64,000 nt of DNA from Rhabditoides inermis (taxonomy: Eukaryota; Nematoda; Chromadorea; Rhabditida; Rhabditidae): positions 186,001 to 250,000 of the forward strand of contig CAWZYM010000301.1 in NCBI GenBank assembly GCA_963966185.1, given 5' to 3'. The notes under the pieces were generated by a model. It was given only the letters and a program-made list of their open reading frames with translations. It was not told where the DNA came from and searched no databases. This document shows, in pieces, positions 31,910-46,431 of this stretch. The translations under genes were made by a program, and so were the position numbers. Positions within the stretch are counted from its first letter, which is position 1. Each line of letters starts with the position of its first letter.

Positions 31910-32450
31910 ATTCTCTTCGGAAAAGTACAAGCGTAAAGTAGCTCTGTTTGGGTTCATCTCAATTCAACAAAAGCACATGCATGAAACTATTATTTCTACA
32001 CTCAACTATAAACACAAACCTGCTCTCTCAAACGATATGTAGAAACGTATACTTCATCGATAATTTATTAATAGGGGCTATATAATATATTTTCTTATTT
32101 CTTATGAAAGCGTTGTGAAAATCAATAAAAGCGATAGAACAATCATTAAGTTTACAATGATGTTTTTATTATTTTTGAATGTATACAATATAGATTTTTT
32201 TTAATGCAATACAAGACCTTTTTCATATACGACTCATTTGATAAACGGGTTAATAGAATGTGAGTGATAGAATGTGTGTGTGTGCAATAGTATATTCATA
32301 TTGGCATTTGAATGTATTTGTGATCGTTTTGAGAGAGCAGGTTTGTGTTTATAGTTTAGTGTAGAAATAATAGTTTCATGCATGTGCTTTTGTTGAATTG
32401 AGATGAACCCAAACAGAGCTACTTAACGCTTGTACTTTTCCGAAGAGAAT
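31910..32450. repeat. Inverted duplication of about 125 bp with 290-bp spacer
   Basis: The segment 31910-32036 (ATTCTCTTCGGAAAAGTACA onward) reappears as its reverse complement at 32327-32450, ending CCGAAGAGAAT. The arms are almost identical, with about one indel and a few changes. The spacer 32037-32326 is A/T-rich and non-coding. The left arm abuts the start of LINE 1 ORF1, so this may be the LINE 5' UTR inverted onto itself, or a foldback element. Confidence 0.8.
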
Positions 32451-33510
32451 GAATGTCCTTTTGTTGAATTTCGAAGAGGTTTTATTTTTTTCAAAATAAT
32501 AAACAACAAAGATAACAACAACAAAACGCGCGTGAACGACAACGCAAATCACAAACAGTGGGCACATTATCGCATTATCGCGCTCTCCCGCACACATTTC
32601 GCATCACGAACCAATGAGCGCGCGGGGGCGGGACTAGTGAGCGGGCCTTTCAGCGAATCAGCGACCAGCTGCACAACTGACAGACGTGCAGACCTAACCA
32701 GCGAACATATTTTTGGGTATTAAACTATTGTTTCATGTTTTGTTTTTGTTTATAGATGTTTAACCGACGATTTAGGTACAAGATCATGATATAACTCTGA
32801 AACATTTATTATTTCAATGATTTACAATCGATTTTGGCGGCCCTCCGGGCCGAGCGGTTCTGCGCGCCGCTAGATAGGACCCAAATGATCGGCGCTTCGC
32901 GCCGATCCTAATATCAGGAGGCTGACATCCGGCATGGAAGGCATGTTGGAGGGAGGCACAGGAGCAGAAGCAGTCATTGTAGACAGAAACAGGGGATGGG
33001 GGGATTCACAAGTGGAAAGACGCAGGAAAAACACTCGGAAATAGAGAAAATAGGACGCGCGACCTCACTCGGCGGGGAGAGAGGCGCGAATGGGAGAGAG
33101 GCGCGAATGGGAGAGAGGCGCGTTTTTTTTTGATTTCTAGATTTCTTTACGCCGCCCTACACTCTTCTTTCTGCGCCGTGTTGCACTCAGTATATTTCAA
33201 TCCCGCCGTGTAATTTTTTTTTGTGAAGTACACTGTGCAGAACAGTATCTGAGAGAGCGAAACTAGTACTTTTGTCCGAGGCAATTGAAACCCACATTCT
33301 CAACCCCCAAAAGTATCATCAACAAAGATGTTTTTAACACTTATATGAAACTCGTAATTCATTCAATCCATCAGGCACATGTTTAGAGAAAAACATGAAA
33401 TTATAAGACATGCACATTGTTAAGTTAATAACACATTGTTAAGTTAATAGGATTCGAATATAATGTCTATTCATCGAATATCTAATGTCTAATCAGATTT
33501 GTTTCGTCGC
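32451..33510. other. non-coding stretch with GC-rich palindromes
   Basis: It holds a degenerate palindromic block at 32836-32873 (GGCGGCCCTCCGGGCC, then CGAGCGG and CGCCGCTAG) and a perfect hairpin at 32887-32907 (GATCGGCGC, loop TTC, GCGCCGATC). Three GGGAGAGAGGCGCGAAT-type repeats at 33075-33125 follow. No gene was seen. The right part is probably 3' flank of the next gene. Confidence 0.6.
32887..32907. repeat. Perfect 9-bp hairpin with TTC loop
   Basis: GATCGGCGC-TTC-GCGCCGATC. It has the same loop and GC-rich style as the hairpins at 59576-59592, 61142-61158, 63945-63963 and 63981-63997. Confidence 0.85.
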
Positions 33511-34680
33511 CTATTTATCCTTCTTCTTCTCCTTTTCCTTCTCCTTCCCCTTCTCCTTCTCCTTCTCCTCCCCCTTCTTCTTCTTGTCGTTTTCGGGCTC
33601 CGGGCTCTTCTTGTTCTTGGTAGGCAGGCTGGATGGAATCGGCAAACCCAGGGTCATATACGACAACTCTGAAACCAATTTGTAAGCTATACTCATAACT
33701 TGCAGACACTCACCAACACTAAGTTTCTGCTTTGCCATCTCCACAGACTCGGCGCGGAAGTCTTCACAGAGCTGAGTCCTATGTTGTTCGTCATTCGCTC
33801 CCGCGAAGTCGTTTCTGAACTTCTTCTTCTTCATCTCAATTCGTTTCTCGACGAATCCTGTCCTGTAATACATAAATTTTAAAAAAAAAAACAATATATT
33901 TCTGTGTTGTAAAAAAAAACATTATATTTCTTTGTACCGATGTTTTTTGTAGTCTTCCTGCGACGGCTGTTTCTTCTTCTTCTTCTTCTTCTTGTCCATA
34001 ACTTCAATGTACGAGTCCTTCTCGAAACTCCCGCGACTTACTCCTAAAAAAAGTATATAGGCTCCGCATTCGACGCTCTCTTTCAGTCACCCAAGGTTCT
34101 TGATCAGGTGAGGCGAAGTTGTCCGACGAGGAGACGTGGTCGGGAGAGATGTGGTTGGAAGAGGAGACGTGGTCGAAAGCGAAGAATGCGTGGTTGCGGT
34201 AGCTGTTGCGGAAGAAGTGTAGCCGGTCGATGGTGTAGTTGGCGCAGTTGTAGTGGTAGTAGTTGACGATGACGGTGGCGGCGGAGTAGCGCTCCGGGCA
34301 GCTGAAACAGTACATGCGCGACCCGCGCGTGTCAGTTCCACCCACCCTTTCGGCGCCGGACTGAACCGATCATGTTGGCCGGCCGTGGCGGTCTCTACAA
34401 ACGAAAATGACACACTCTACTCGCTGCGCGAAACGACTCTGTCTCGCCAACGCTCGCGAATCATGCAAATGTGGCTGGTCTCATTGTAAAGTTGGTGGCG
34501 ATCGCGCGCGGTCGTTCGCACGCACTCACCCTCAGACACCCATCTCGAAGAGCCCTTGAATCGGTCGCGATGAAGCTGGGAGTTCCTCCCTCGCCGACCC
34601 TGTTCGTCTCCCTGAAGCCTGCATTTGCTTTCGCCATCCTCTTGATGCCTTCCTCCAAGTTTCTGCAATGCAATTACTTA

Positions 34681-34718
<38 letters not shown>

Positions 34719-34726
34719 GGGCGGGA

Positions 34727-34770
<44 letters not shown>

Positions 34771-34940
34771 AGGGAGGGAGGGAGGAGAGACGTGATTAAC
34801 GATGTTTGCGTTCAACCTACATCCACTGCCGGCCTTGGATGCGATTGTTGAAGGTCGGGGAGTTCGTCGACCTCCACGCCTCCGTACGCCTCGGCCACAA
34901 CGTACGCCGCGCCAATCGCCGACGTCTGTTCCGAAACCAT
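33511..34940 (-). CDS. Unrecognised lysine-rich protein, splice model incomplete
   Basis: A run of minus-strand coding-like segments. A possible start at 34940 reads MVSEQTSAIGAAYVVAEAYG. Later segments read KRMAKANAGFRETNRVGEGG (34640-34580), AGQHDRFSPAPKG (34380-34345), RYSAATVIVNYYHYNCANYT and DRLHFFRNSYRNHAFFAFDH (34290-34170), KDSYIEVMDKKKKKKKKQPS (34020-33955), VEKRIEMKKKKFRNDFAGAN (33860-33800) and LSYMTLGLPIPSSLPTKNKK (33675-33610). The end is a Lys/Glu-rich tail with stop at 33511-33513. Donor and acceptor signals are plausible, but the join near 34050-34100 could not be made in frame. I do not recognise the family. The tail suggests a charged, nuclear or nucleolar protein, which is inference only. 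Confidence 0.45.
34683..34763. repeat. (GA)n intronic microsatellite
   Basis: Two GA runs separated by a short G-rich break. It lies in the first intron of the unrecognised minus-strand gene, so it is a pyrimidine tract on the sense strand ahead of the acceptor. Confidence 0.85.
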
Positions 34941-35510
34941 CTTTAATCTTTCACGAACAATTCTTTAAGAATTCCAGAACGCGAGATTAAAGAATTCTAT
35001 GCCTGAAAATTCTGAACTTTCCGCGAATTTTAGCCGAATTCTTGAAGAATTAGTTTTGGATACATGCATACTTTTAGAATTTTATGGAAACTTATAAAGA
35101 ACTTTCGGAATCCGCGATCAGCATCCCCGCATCCTCGACCCCATCCAATAGATGCCTTTCACCAAAATAACAACACAGTTCAATCCATACGCACATATTT
35201 ATTGGTACCAATCAGGTACCAAATAAAAATATACGCACATATTAATTTGGTACCAATCCAGTCGTAAACGAATAATTTTCACAAAACACAACTGTTTGAG
35301 TACTTTCTATCAACCGGTAATAGCACAGTATCCATATGAAGATGGACTTGGAGAACCAGGTGCAGATTGCCTACAATGCTCGTCTTCCGCGAAAGACCCT
35401 CATAGTACACCGGAATCAACGGGGCGTGTAAAGGCTGAAACAGTATGTTTCAGACAAAACGGAAAAAAGACAAAACAAGTTTTAGACAAAACAATAACAT
35501 ACCTCTTTTG
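34941..35510. other. unassigned A/T-rich stretch
   Basis: Repeated TGGTACCAA/AAATTTGG-like words near 35190-35260. A short plus-strand frame MKMDLENQVQIAYNARLPRK begins near 35337, but it ends after about 31 codons and is not supported by similarity. Confidence 0.4.
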
Positions 35511-36000
35511 ACAGCTGACATCCGTTGTCCGTTCAGAACATGTCCGTTCAGTTTAGAAAGAGGTCGACGCCGCGGCGACATAACTGAAATCATCATACTG
35601 TGACAGAGAGACACTCTCTGTCTGTCGCATCTCACTCTACGAGAGAGAGACGCTCCGAGTCTAGTCTGATCACTGATTGCAGCCAACGGAAAGGCGGGCG
35701 ATCTACTGATACACCAGCGGGAAGCGCGGGACGAACGTCGCTCGTCCATTGGCCGAGGCGCCTCTACACGCCCCGCCCCCTTCCCTATATAAGCCACCGA
35801 CACCACTCAGTCGGGGGTTCAGTACGGCGGTAGCTGATACTCAGATGCCAGTCCTGAGACCTTAGGTCCCACCATTGACCACCTGAGGGGTGCCGTCCCC
35901 GCGTCCACATTGGGGTTTTCCCCGTTCCCTATCCATCTCTCATTGTGTGCTTGTTATGCGAGATAAAGATGCCAAACATCTGTTCTTGTATTGCATTCAC
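35511..36000 (+). promoter_or_regulatory. Promoter-like segment, possibly a solo LTR
   Basis: A moderately GC-rich block of about 490 bp, distinct from its surroundings. It contains a CCAAT-like CCATTGG (35745), a TATA box CCTATATAAGCC (35782-35793) and an AGTCGGGGGTTCAGT start-site-like region. It ends ATGCGAGATAAAGATGCC then CATTCACA (about 36000). TATA followed by some 200 bp and an AATAAA-like GATAAA is the layout of a retroviral-type LTR (U3-R-U5), and the block could begin at TGACAGCTG (35511). No tRNA-primer site or target duplication was convincing. Confidence 0.35.
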
Positions 36001-37333
36001 ATTATGTCCCACGGGAACTAATGTGGACTACTGGTTTGTCATCAACGGTAGTAGTTTGCGGTTTGATATCGAAGTCCTCTGGGTTGGCACATCCGCTCAC
36101 GCGGATGTCCCTAACAGGTAGGTCCTGGGCCGACCGGCGTTCACACGTCAAACACCTGTCACTATACGAAGAAAGCATTTCAAAGAAAGCATTGTAATGA
36201 CGTAAACACTGAACAATCATTCGTGAAACGCTATATACATTAATAATCAAAACAGTAAACGAAAAAGAGAACGCATTGAATATTGAATCAATACTGGAGT
36301 TTGGTGTGAAAACTTGAATTCGTTCACACACGACACACACGCATCTGTATTTTCGAAATTAACGTGAGTCTTAGATAATTCTTGTGTTTTTCTCATAAAA
36401 TTCACATACACTGCTACGCTTTATAAGAGTTTTTGAAGAATGTTGAGAGATTTCTTTCTCATCGGCAACAGTAACAAAATCAGCAAGATTTCTTGTAGAA
36501 TTATATCCGACACATGACAGTTCTTGAATTTTTGAAGAATTGTATGTGAAAGATTGAATCCGATTAGTTTCGGAGTGAAGGATCACGCTCAATCGATAAT
36601 CAATCGATAGCTGACTTGTCCGAAGCGATTCGCTGCCGTGAATATGGCGTCTTTTTCCCGCGACTGCGGAATGGCGACAGTATGCCGAGGCATGACTCTC
36701 CGCCAATGACCACATCAATAGCCCTGTCAATAACTAATCGATATTCATTCGTTATTACAGTCCAGGGAATATTAAGTTCCGCCACCACTCCGCTCGGCCG
36801 TCATGCATTTGAAAATTGCGCGCGCGCGAAAGTTTGAATGTGAATTTATTCGCGTGCTCTCGCATGTCTATCGATTTTGCCGCCTCGCACTCTGCGCTCT
36901 CTGCGCTCTCTACTGGCGGCTGACTGATTTGCCCACCCACTGTAGTTAAAGACAATGTGATATGTAAATGTTCCGGTTTCTTTCCTCCTTTTCATCGCTT
37001 CCATCCCTCTATTTCTCTTTCTACCTGTCCTTGCTCGTCCTCTAGTCCTCTCTCTCATACAATTCCGTTTTAACTAATTCATCCATCTCTAGTTTTCCAC
37101 CGTTTATTCCAATTTTACACGTACAAGCTCTACATAAACACGGGGGCAGTTGCACACAGACTGAACAAATTACAATTCGAGGTTGGGATAATGGGATTAT
37201 GCCGATGGTTCTAGGAGCAGATGGTGACTGGAGGTATGGGACACTATCTATACACATTATACATACACATGCACACACACGAAATGCCTTGGGTCGTCTC
37301 TCCCTCGGAGAGACTTCGCATCGTTCGGTTGCT
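36001..37333. other. unassigned stretch
   Basis: No gene could be supported. Around 36590-36930 the sequence is richer in CG and could be a promoter or degraded exon. No repeat family was recognised. Confidence 0.4.
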
Positions 37334-37536
37334 CAGTCCAGGGCGGGGGCTGTGGGCTTCGGAGAGCTCTTCTTCGCCTAAAACAGTTATATTGATCTTA
37401 ATTGTTTTGATACAAACAATAATATTCAAAATACCTTGAGGTTCTGCCAGGAGTCCCACTTGAACTTGTGCACGCACTCGTCCCAGTCCGGCCAGAAGCT
37501 AGAGAAGCGAGGCAGGGTCAGATGGATTCCCCCCCC

Positions 37537-37590
<54 letters not shown>

Positions 37591-37787
37591 TTCACACTGT
37601 CTTTCTGATAATCTCACTCTATCACATTCTTCCAACTCTCAATTCTCAATACACAAGCACTGTTTGTTAACTAACACCACCTTTTCTCTTTTCTCATTCG
37701 CGATCAAAACGTTAAAAAACTCACCGCTGCTTGATTCTGTCGGTGTAGTCGATGAGATTCTGCATGTCCTTCTGGAAATAGAGAGGG

Positions 37788-37827
<40 letters not shown>

Positions 37828-37836
37828 AAAGAGAGA

Positions 37837-37898
<62 letters not shown>

Positions 37899-38575
37899 TG
37901 CACACCTTCATCTCGACGAGATGATCGATCTCATAGGGCGCATAGACGATCTGGGCGAGCACCGAGAAGATGCACGCGTCCACCTGCAAAATACTCAGTC
38001 AAGAGATACGCAGTCAATATGCGATCAGTGTGTCTGACGGCGATAACTATCAGCGCAGTGGTGGGTACAAGCCTAGATTACTATGATGTGGATATTGGAT
38101 GAACGAGTCCTGTCGGATCACCCACCGAAGTGGGTTTGAAGCCGGTGGCGTAGTGCTTGCTTCCAATGTACTTGGAGATGGCACGCAGATCTTCCACGCC
38201 GATCGAGACCTAGAGACATGGGGTACGGTAAGCGGACGGTATACTGTAACATTACAGTATATATGACAATCGTACTGGGTGCGGTAATAACAAATGGTGT
38301 ACGGTAGTTTGTCCATTTGTTACTGTATACTGTACCCACCCTCTCGTCGCGAGTGTGTCTTCCGATGCCAGAGCCGGCGAGGAAAGAGGCAGTCTGAACA
38401 GGTTCAATGAACTGTTTCAAAGTACAGTATCCCTTACAGTACCTTGGACATGAACGAGTTGCGCATCATGGCCTTGACGACAAAGTAGAAGGGGCCGAAG
38501 AGATGGGGAGGGAACTGCTCGACGACCTAGAGGGAGGGTGAGAGAGAGGGAGAGAGAGGGAGAGAGAGATAGTGA

Positions 38576-38608
<33 letters not shown>

Positions 38609-38992
38609 GAGATAGAGAGAGAGGAACTCCGCAGTGACCTCGTTAGTGTGCTCCATCCTGCACGTCACCCAGGAGAACATCAGTGAGTTCTCCACCATCT
38701 TCTCCATTGCGCGCGAGACCTGAGGAGAGGATCAGACAAGTGCTACGCAGTGGAAATGTATGTGATAACCACAACCATACGGTACTTATTCAAGAGAAAC
38801 GCAGGAATTCTGATACTCTCTCAAATATCTGCATGAGGACGTGATGCCTCTCTGAAGAACTGATACTCAGTCTCCTACGCAGACAATGTCCTTTTATTCG
38901 GACAGACCACTCACCGCATGCTGTTCCTCGGAGAGGTGCTCGTCCAGCTTCACTCCCTTCTCGACAGTCAGGTCACTGCAATGACGTCACTT

Positions 38993-39063
<71 letters not shown>

Positions 39064-39495
39064 GAGTGGTCCGCTTACCGGATGATGAATGCCGAGTCGT
39101 AGTACTCCTTTCCATCGAGCTCCACGAACGGAAGAGTTCCTTCCTGCAAGAAAGAGACTAATAAAAACTTGATGACTGAATCGATAAAATCCAAACAAAG
39201 TCTGACCTTGGAGCGGATAGACATGGATGAAGAGAGGGTGGACGGGATGTTCTGAAAGTGTTTTATTGTTGTTTACGTTATCTTTGCTAATTATATACTT
39301 GTTCTTTTGTTATGTCTCCACCATTGTATTTTGAACTGGTGAGTTCTTTTTGAGGAGATAGAATTGAAAATAGAAGACAGAAGAACGGATGTGCTTCTCT
39401 TTCAAATCCTATCAAATCACAGACAACAATGTATCGATTGTACGAGAGTATTGCATGAGTAACAGCTGTCTAGCACATCTTGCTTTTTCCCTCTC

Positions 39496-39530
<35 letters not shown>

Positions 39531-39636
39531 GCTGACTTTCATGCACATTCTCAGCCTAACGAGTCAGTCGTATCTTGTTTCCTTTCACACAATACTGGAT
39601 CAAAGATTGTATGTGCATAACCCAGCAAGACACCGA

Positions 39637-39681
<45 letters not shown>

Positions 39682-39838
39682 CATCTGGTCTGGCTGATGA
39701 TGTGTTCTCCGATTGGGTGCGGTCCGGGGGTTTCGCAAGATTTGATCACTGATTAGTGAATCTTGAGGTCATTTTCTATTTGATCAGCGGAAGAAGCACG
39801 GTTGCACACACACTGTTTACATATCACAGAACCATCAG

Positions 39839-39884
<46 letters not shown>

Positions 39885-41095
39885 GTCATCTTTTTGTCGC
39901 GCCGACTCACAGGCGAGAGATCGCTAGTTGTTCTATCACACACACGTCACATATGTTTCAGGTGTTTGAATCAATAGTCTGAACGAGTGTTTGTTATTTA
40001 ATGAGAAGAAGTGAGAGAGGGAGAGAAAGAGAGGGATAGAGAGAGGGGGAGGAGAGAGAAAGAGAGAAAGAAGGAAAGGAGAGATAGAGATACGGGGATA
40101 TGCGATTTATGGGGTCCTTGTTGCCTACGTGTGGTAAACATGGGAGGGTGTGGAAGCGGGAAGTAGAAGGCACCGTTATTGCCGATTCGAAGCACGGAAC
40201 GTATTCGAGAATAGTGGGAGAAAAAGGAGAGAGGAGGAAGTAAGTAGAGGAGAGTTTGGGAGGAGGATGCAGAGAGTAGAGGAGAGAGAGAGAGGAGAAA
40301 GGAAGCAGAGAGTAGAGGAGAGAGAGAGAGGAGGGAGGAAGCATATAGTAGAGGAGAGATAGAGATAGAGTTAGAGAGAGAGAGAGAGGGTGGGGGAGGA
40401 AGAGAAACGTGCCTCATAGTCGATGTCAGCCATACGGAGCCACGTCTCCAGCTTGAGGCAGTACGGGGAGATACTCGGCACATGTGTGGTTCGCGGGAAC
40501 TGGTACAGATAGACAATACCTGAAAAGGGTTTCATACTTTGTGAGCATTTAGAAAGCATGTTTTGTCTGCGCGTTTGGTGAGAGAAGTGCTGGTGTGATT
40601 CAGACGTCTCACATTTGACACATTTCACAATAAACGCGCTGTGCAATCACGCATAAAACAGGCAGTAAAGGGTTAGCCGATTGGTATTGATTTGGGGATG
40701 TTTTACGATGTCCAAGTAGTGATCGAATATGCGAAAATACTCGAGATAATGAAATAAACGTTTTATTGGTCCGTTTCCAGATGTCGAATAGCTAGAGAAG
40801 AGCGCGCACTTGCACGCAATCAGCTGATTGATTCATTTCAATTTCCCTTGTTCTTATTGATTGTTTTTCAATCTATTATAATTTCGTGTTCCTTATTCTT
40901 CTTGAAATCCTCTTTGACGGGCGACTTGCGGGACATGGACGTGAAATACTTGTAGGGTGCATAGATGAGAAGAGCAGCGCCGCCCGCCGCCACAGCCTTG
41001 CCCCAGGGCGGAAGCCCGTCCACATACGCCTAAGGGCATGTCGAATCACTGATAGCTCATATAACAACGCACCTGCAGATCCTCCATGCTTGACA
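37334..41095 (-). CDS. FAXC: Failed axon connections homolog (FAX/FAXC, metaxin-like GST fold)
   Basis: The start at 41095 reads MSSMEDLQ. The next exon (about 41032-40890) has a hydrophobic anchor, GKAVAAGGAALLIYAPYKYF, then a basic linker. The N-terminal thioredoxin-like domain is encoded at 40520-40415 (GIVYLYQFPRTTHVPSISPY then CLKLETWLRMADIDYEA), 39250-39205 and 39145-39079 (GTLPFVELDGKEYYDSAFII). The GST-C-like helical part runs through DLTVEKGVKLDEHLSEEQHA, GSGIGRHTRDERV (38370-38340), KPTSVDACIFSVLAQIVYAP (about 37985-37930) and the conserved C-terminal RFWPDWDECVHKFKWDSW (37500-37440). It ends KKSSPKPTAPALD with stop at 37334-37336. Family members act in axon development in flies and resemble cadmium-responsive proteins of C. 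elegans. The gene is head to head with hyccin, with 415 bp between starts. Confidence 0.9.
37530..37592. repeat. (CT)n intronic microsatellite in FAXC
   Basis: It lies in the intron between the exon ending RFWPDWDE... and the preceding DYTDRIKQ exon. On the sense strand it is a GA run. Confidence 0.8.
37795..37895. repeat. (GA)n microsatellite forming a FAXC polypyrimidine tract
   Basis: It fills most of the 130-bp intron between the exon ending EIDHLVEMK and the DMQNLIDYTDRIKQ exon. On the sense strand it is about 100 bp of CT immediately upstream of the acceptor. Confidence 0.85.
38985..39062. repeat. (CT)n intronic microsatellite in FAXC
   Basis: A CT run, GA on the sense strand, within the short intron between the YYDSAFIIR exon and the DLTVEKGVKLD exon. 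Confidence 0.8.
39255..40405 (-). other. long FAXC intron rich in GA/CT tracts
   Basis: 1.15 kb without coding sequence, containing (CT)n at 39497-39527, (GA)n at 39642-39678, (CT)n at 39842-39882 and a GA-rich minisatellite at 40010-40395. The last has units such as AGAGTAGAGGAGAGAGAGAG and GGAGGAAGCAGAG repeated three to four times. Confidence 0.7.
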
Positions 41096-41510
41096 TTGAG
41101 TGAGTGAGTGTCTAGACTGGCCTACGAACAATAGCTGGCTGTGAATGTCTCTGTTTTCAGAGATAGAGAGAGAGGTTGTGATGAGAGTTGCGGGTTGTTG
41201 TTGACTGCCTTCTCTCTCACTGGAAGAGTAGTGGCGAGTGAGCGCACGCGGGGCGGCCGCGACGCGGCGCCCCGCCTCCTCTCCCTTCTCGCCCCAGCTG
41301 GGCACGACGCATGCAATATTCTCCCTCTCTCCTCGCCCTTTCTCATTCTCTCACCATCCACTCACTCCCCCTATTTGGACATCAACTTTTCGAGGTTTCA
41401 CGCCGCACTCGCGATCGATGAATTGCCTTTCTCTCCCTCATTCGTTGCATAATCTCCCCGCGATTGTGCGCATTGTTTGATTTGCGTTTTGATTGTACTC
41501 GTTGCAGGTA
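41096..41510. promoter_or_regulatory. Divergent promoter region between FAXC and hyccin
   Basis: 415 bp between opposed start codons. The centre (41225-41300) is strongly CG-rich (GCGGGGCGGCCGCGACGCGGC), unlike the rest of the window. No TATA box is evident. A CAG three bases before the hyccin ATG could be the acceptor of a leader intron or a trans-splice site. Confidence 0.55.
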
Positions 41511-45144
<3,634 letters not shown>

Positions 45145-45536
45145 TTGAAGGGGCGGGGCCTCGGTGGGTGGAGTCTGGGTAGTAGACTAGAAGCCAATCC
45201 CCGGTGCGTGTGTATTAGAGAATGCGGTAGTTTGCACTAGGCCACATATGTTTCCGCGCGGCGACACAGGTTCACACATTCGTTACTATTGATTTATCGA
45301 TTTTTATGATTTATCAATTTCGTGAATGGGAGATTGGAATATGATGTTGATGCTTTCCATTTTATAATTGCCGACGCTCATGTTCTGTCTGTGTGTATAA
45401 CTGATTTGTATCGATTTTTATTGATTGAAAACCCACGCGAGTTGTGATTTGTTTATTTATTGTTTCAGAGTGTATTATAATACATATAAATTATCAGATT
45501 TGTGAATGTGTCGAAGGGGCGTGGCTTGAGTGGGCG
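45145..45536. other. convergent intergenic stretch
   Basis: 3' flanks of hyccin and the Clc-like gene. There are TTGATTTATCGATTTTTATG-type A/T-rich words and no gene. Confidence 0.5.
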
Positions 45537-46188
45537 TTACTGAATCATTTCCGAGTCGACTTTTCCGAGGACGGCTCTCGCGATTCCACCGACGCCAGTG
45601 GCGAGGAATGTGAGAATGCAGGCAACGATACAGATGTAGAAGCTGGAAGAGGGACAGTGGAGAGATATGGGAGAGAGAGAGAGAGTGAGAGAGAGAGGAG
45701 AGAAACAGGGGGAGGGAGGGAAAGATTTGTACCTGTATCCGAGGTTCACATCGGCGTTGATCTCGTTTGTAGTTGACATCATGTAAGCTGAAAGAAGATG
45801 AATTCTTCTCCTCTTTCCCTCTCCTTCCCTCTCCTTCCCTCGCTCTTCTCCTCGTTCTTCTCCTCCCTCTCCCTCTCCCTCTCCCTCTCCCTCTCCCTCT
45901 CCCTCTCCCTCTCCCTCTCCCTCTCCCTCTCTCCCTCTCCCTCTCCCTCTCCCTCTCCCTCTCCCTCTCCCTCTCCCTTTCCCTCTCTCCCTCTCTCTCC
46001 CTCTCTCTCCCTCTCTCTCCCTCTCTCTCTTTCTCCCTCCCTCTCTCTCTCCCGCTCTCTCTCTCTCTTTCTCCCTCCCTCTCTCTTTCCCGCTCTCTCT
46101 CTCTCCCGCTCTCTCTCCCGCTCCTTCTTCCGCTCCCTCTCCCTCTCCCTCTCTCCCGCTCCTTCTCCCGCTCCCTCTCCCTCTCCCC

Positions 46189-46227
<39 letters not shown>

Positions 46228-46376
46228 TCCCTCTCCCTCTCCCTCTCCCTCTCCCTCTCCCTCTCCCTCTCCCTCTCCCTCTCCCTCTCCCTCTCCCTCT
46301 CCCTCTCCCTCTCCCTCTCCCTCTCCCTCTCCCTCTCCCTCTCCCTCTCCCTCTCCCTCTCCCTCTCCCTCTCCCT

Positions 46377-46431
<55 letters not shown>

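Noticed and set aside
35337..35432. Short plus-strand gene starting MKMDLENQVQIAYNARLPRK.
   Set aside because: Only about 31 codons, no following exon in frame, and no recognised similarity.
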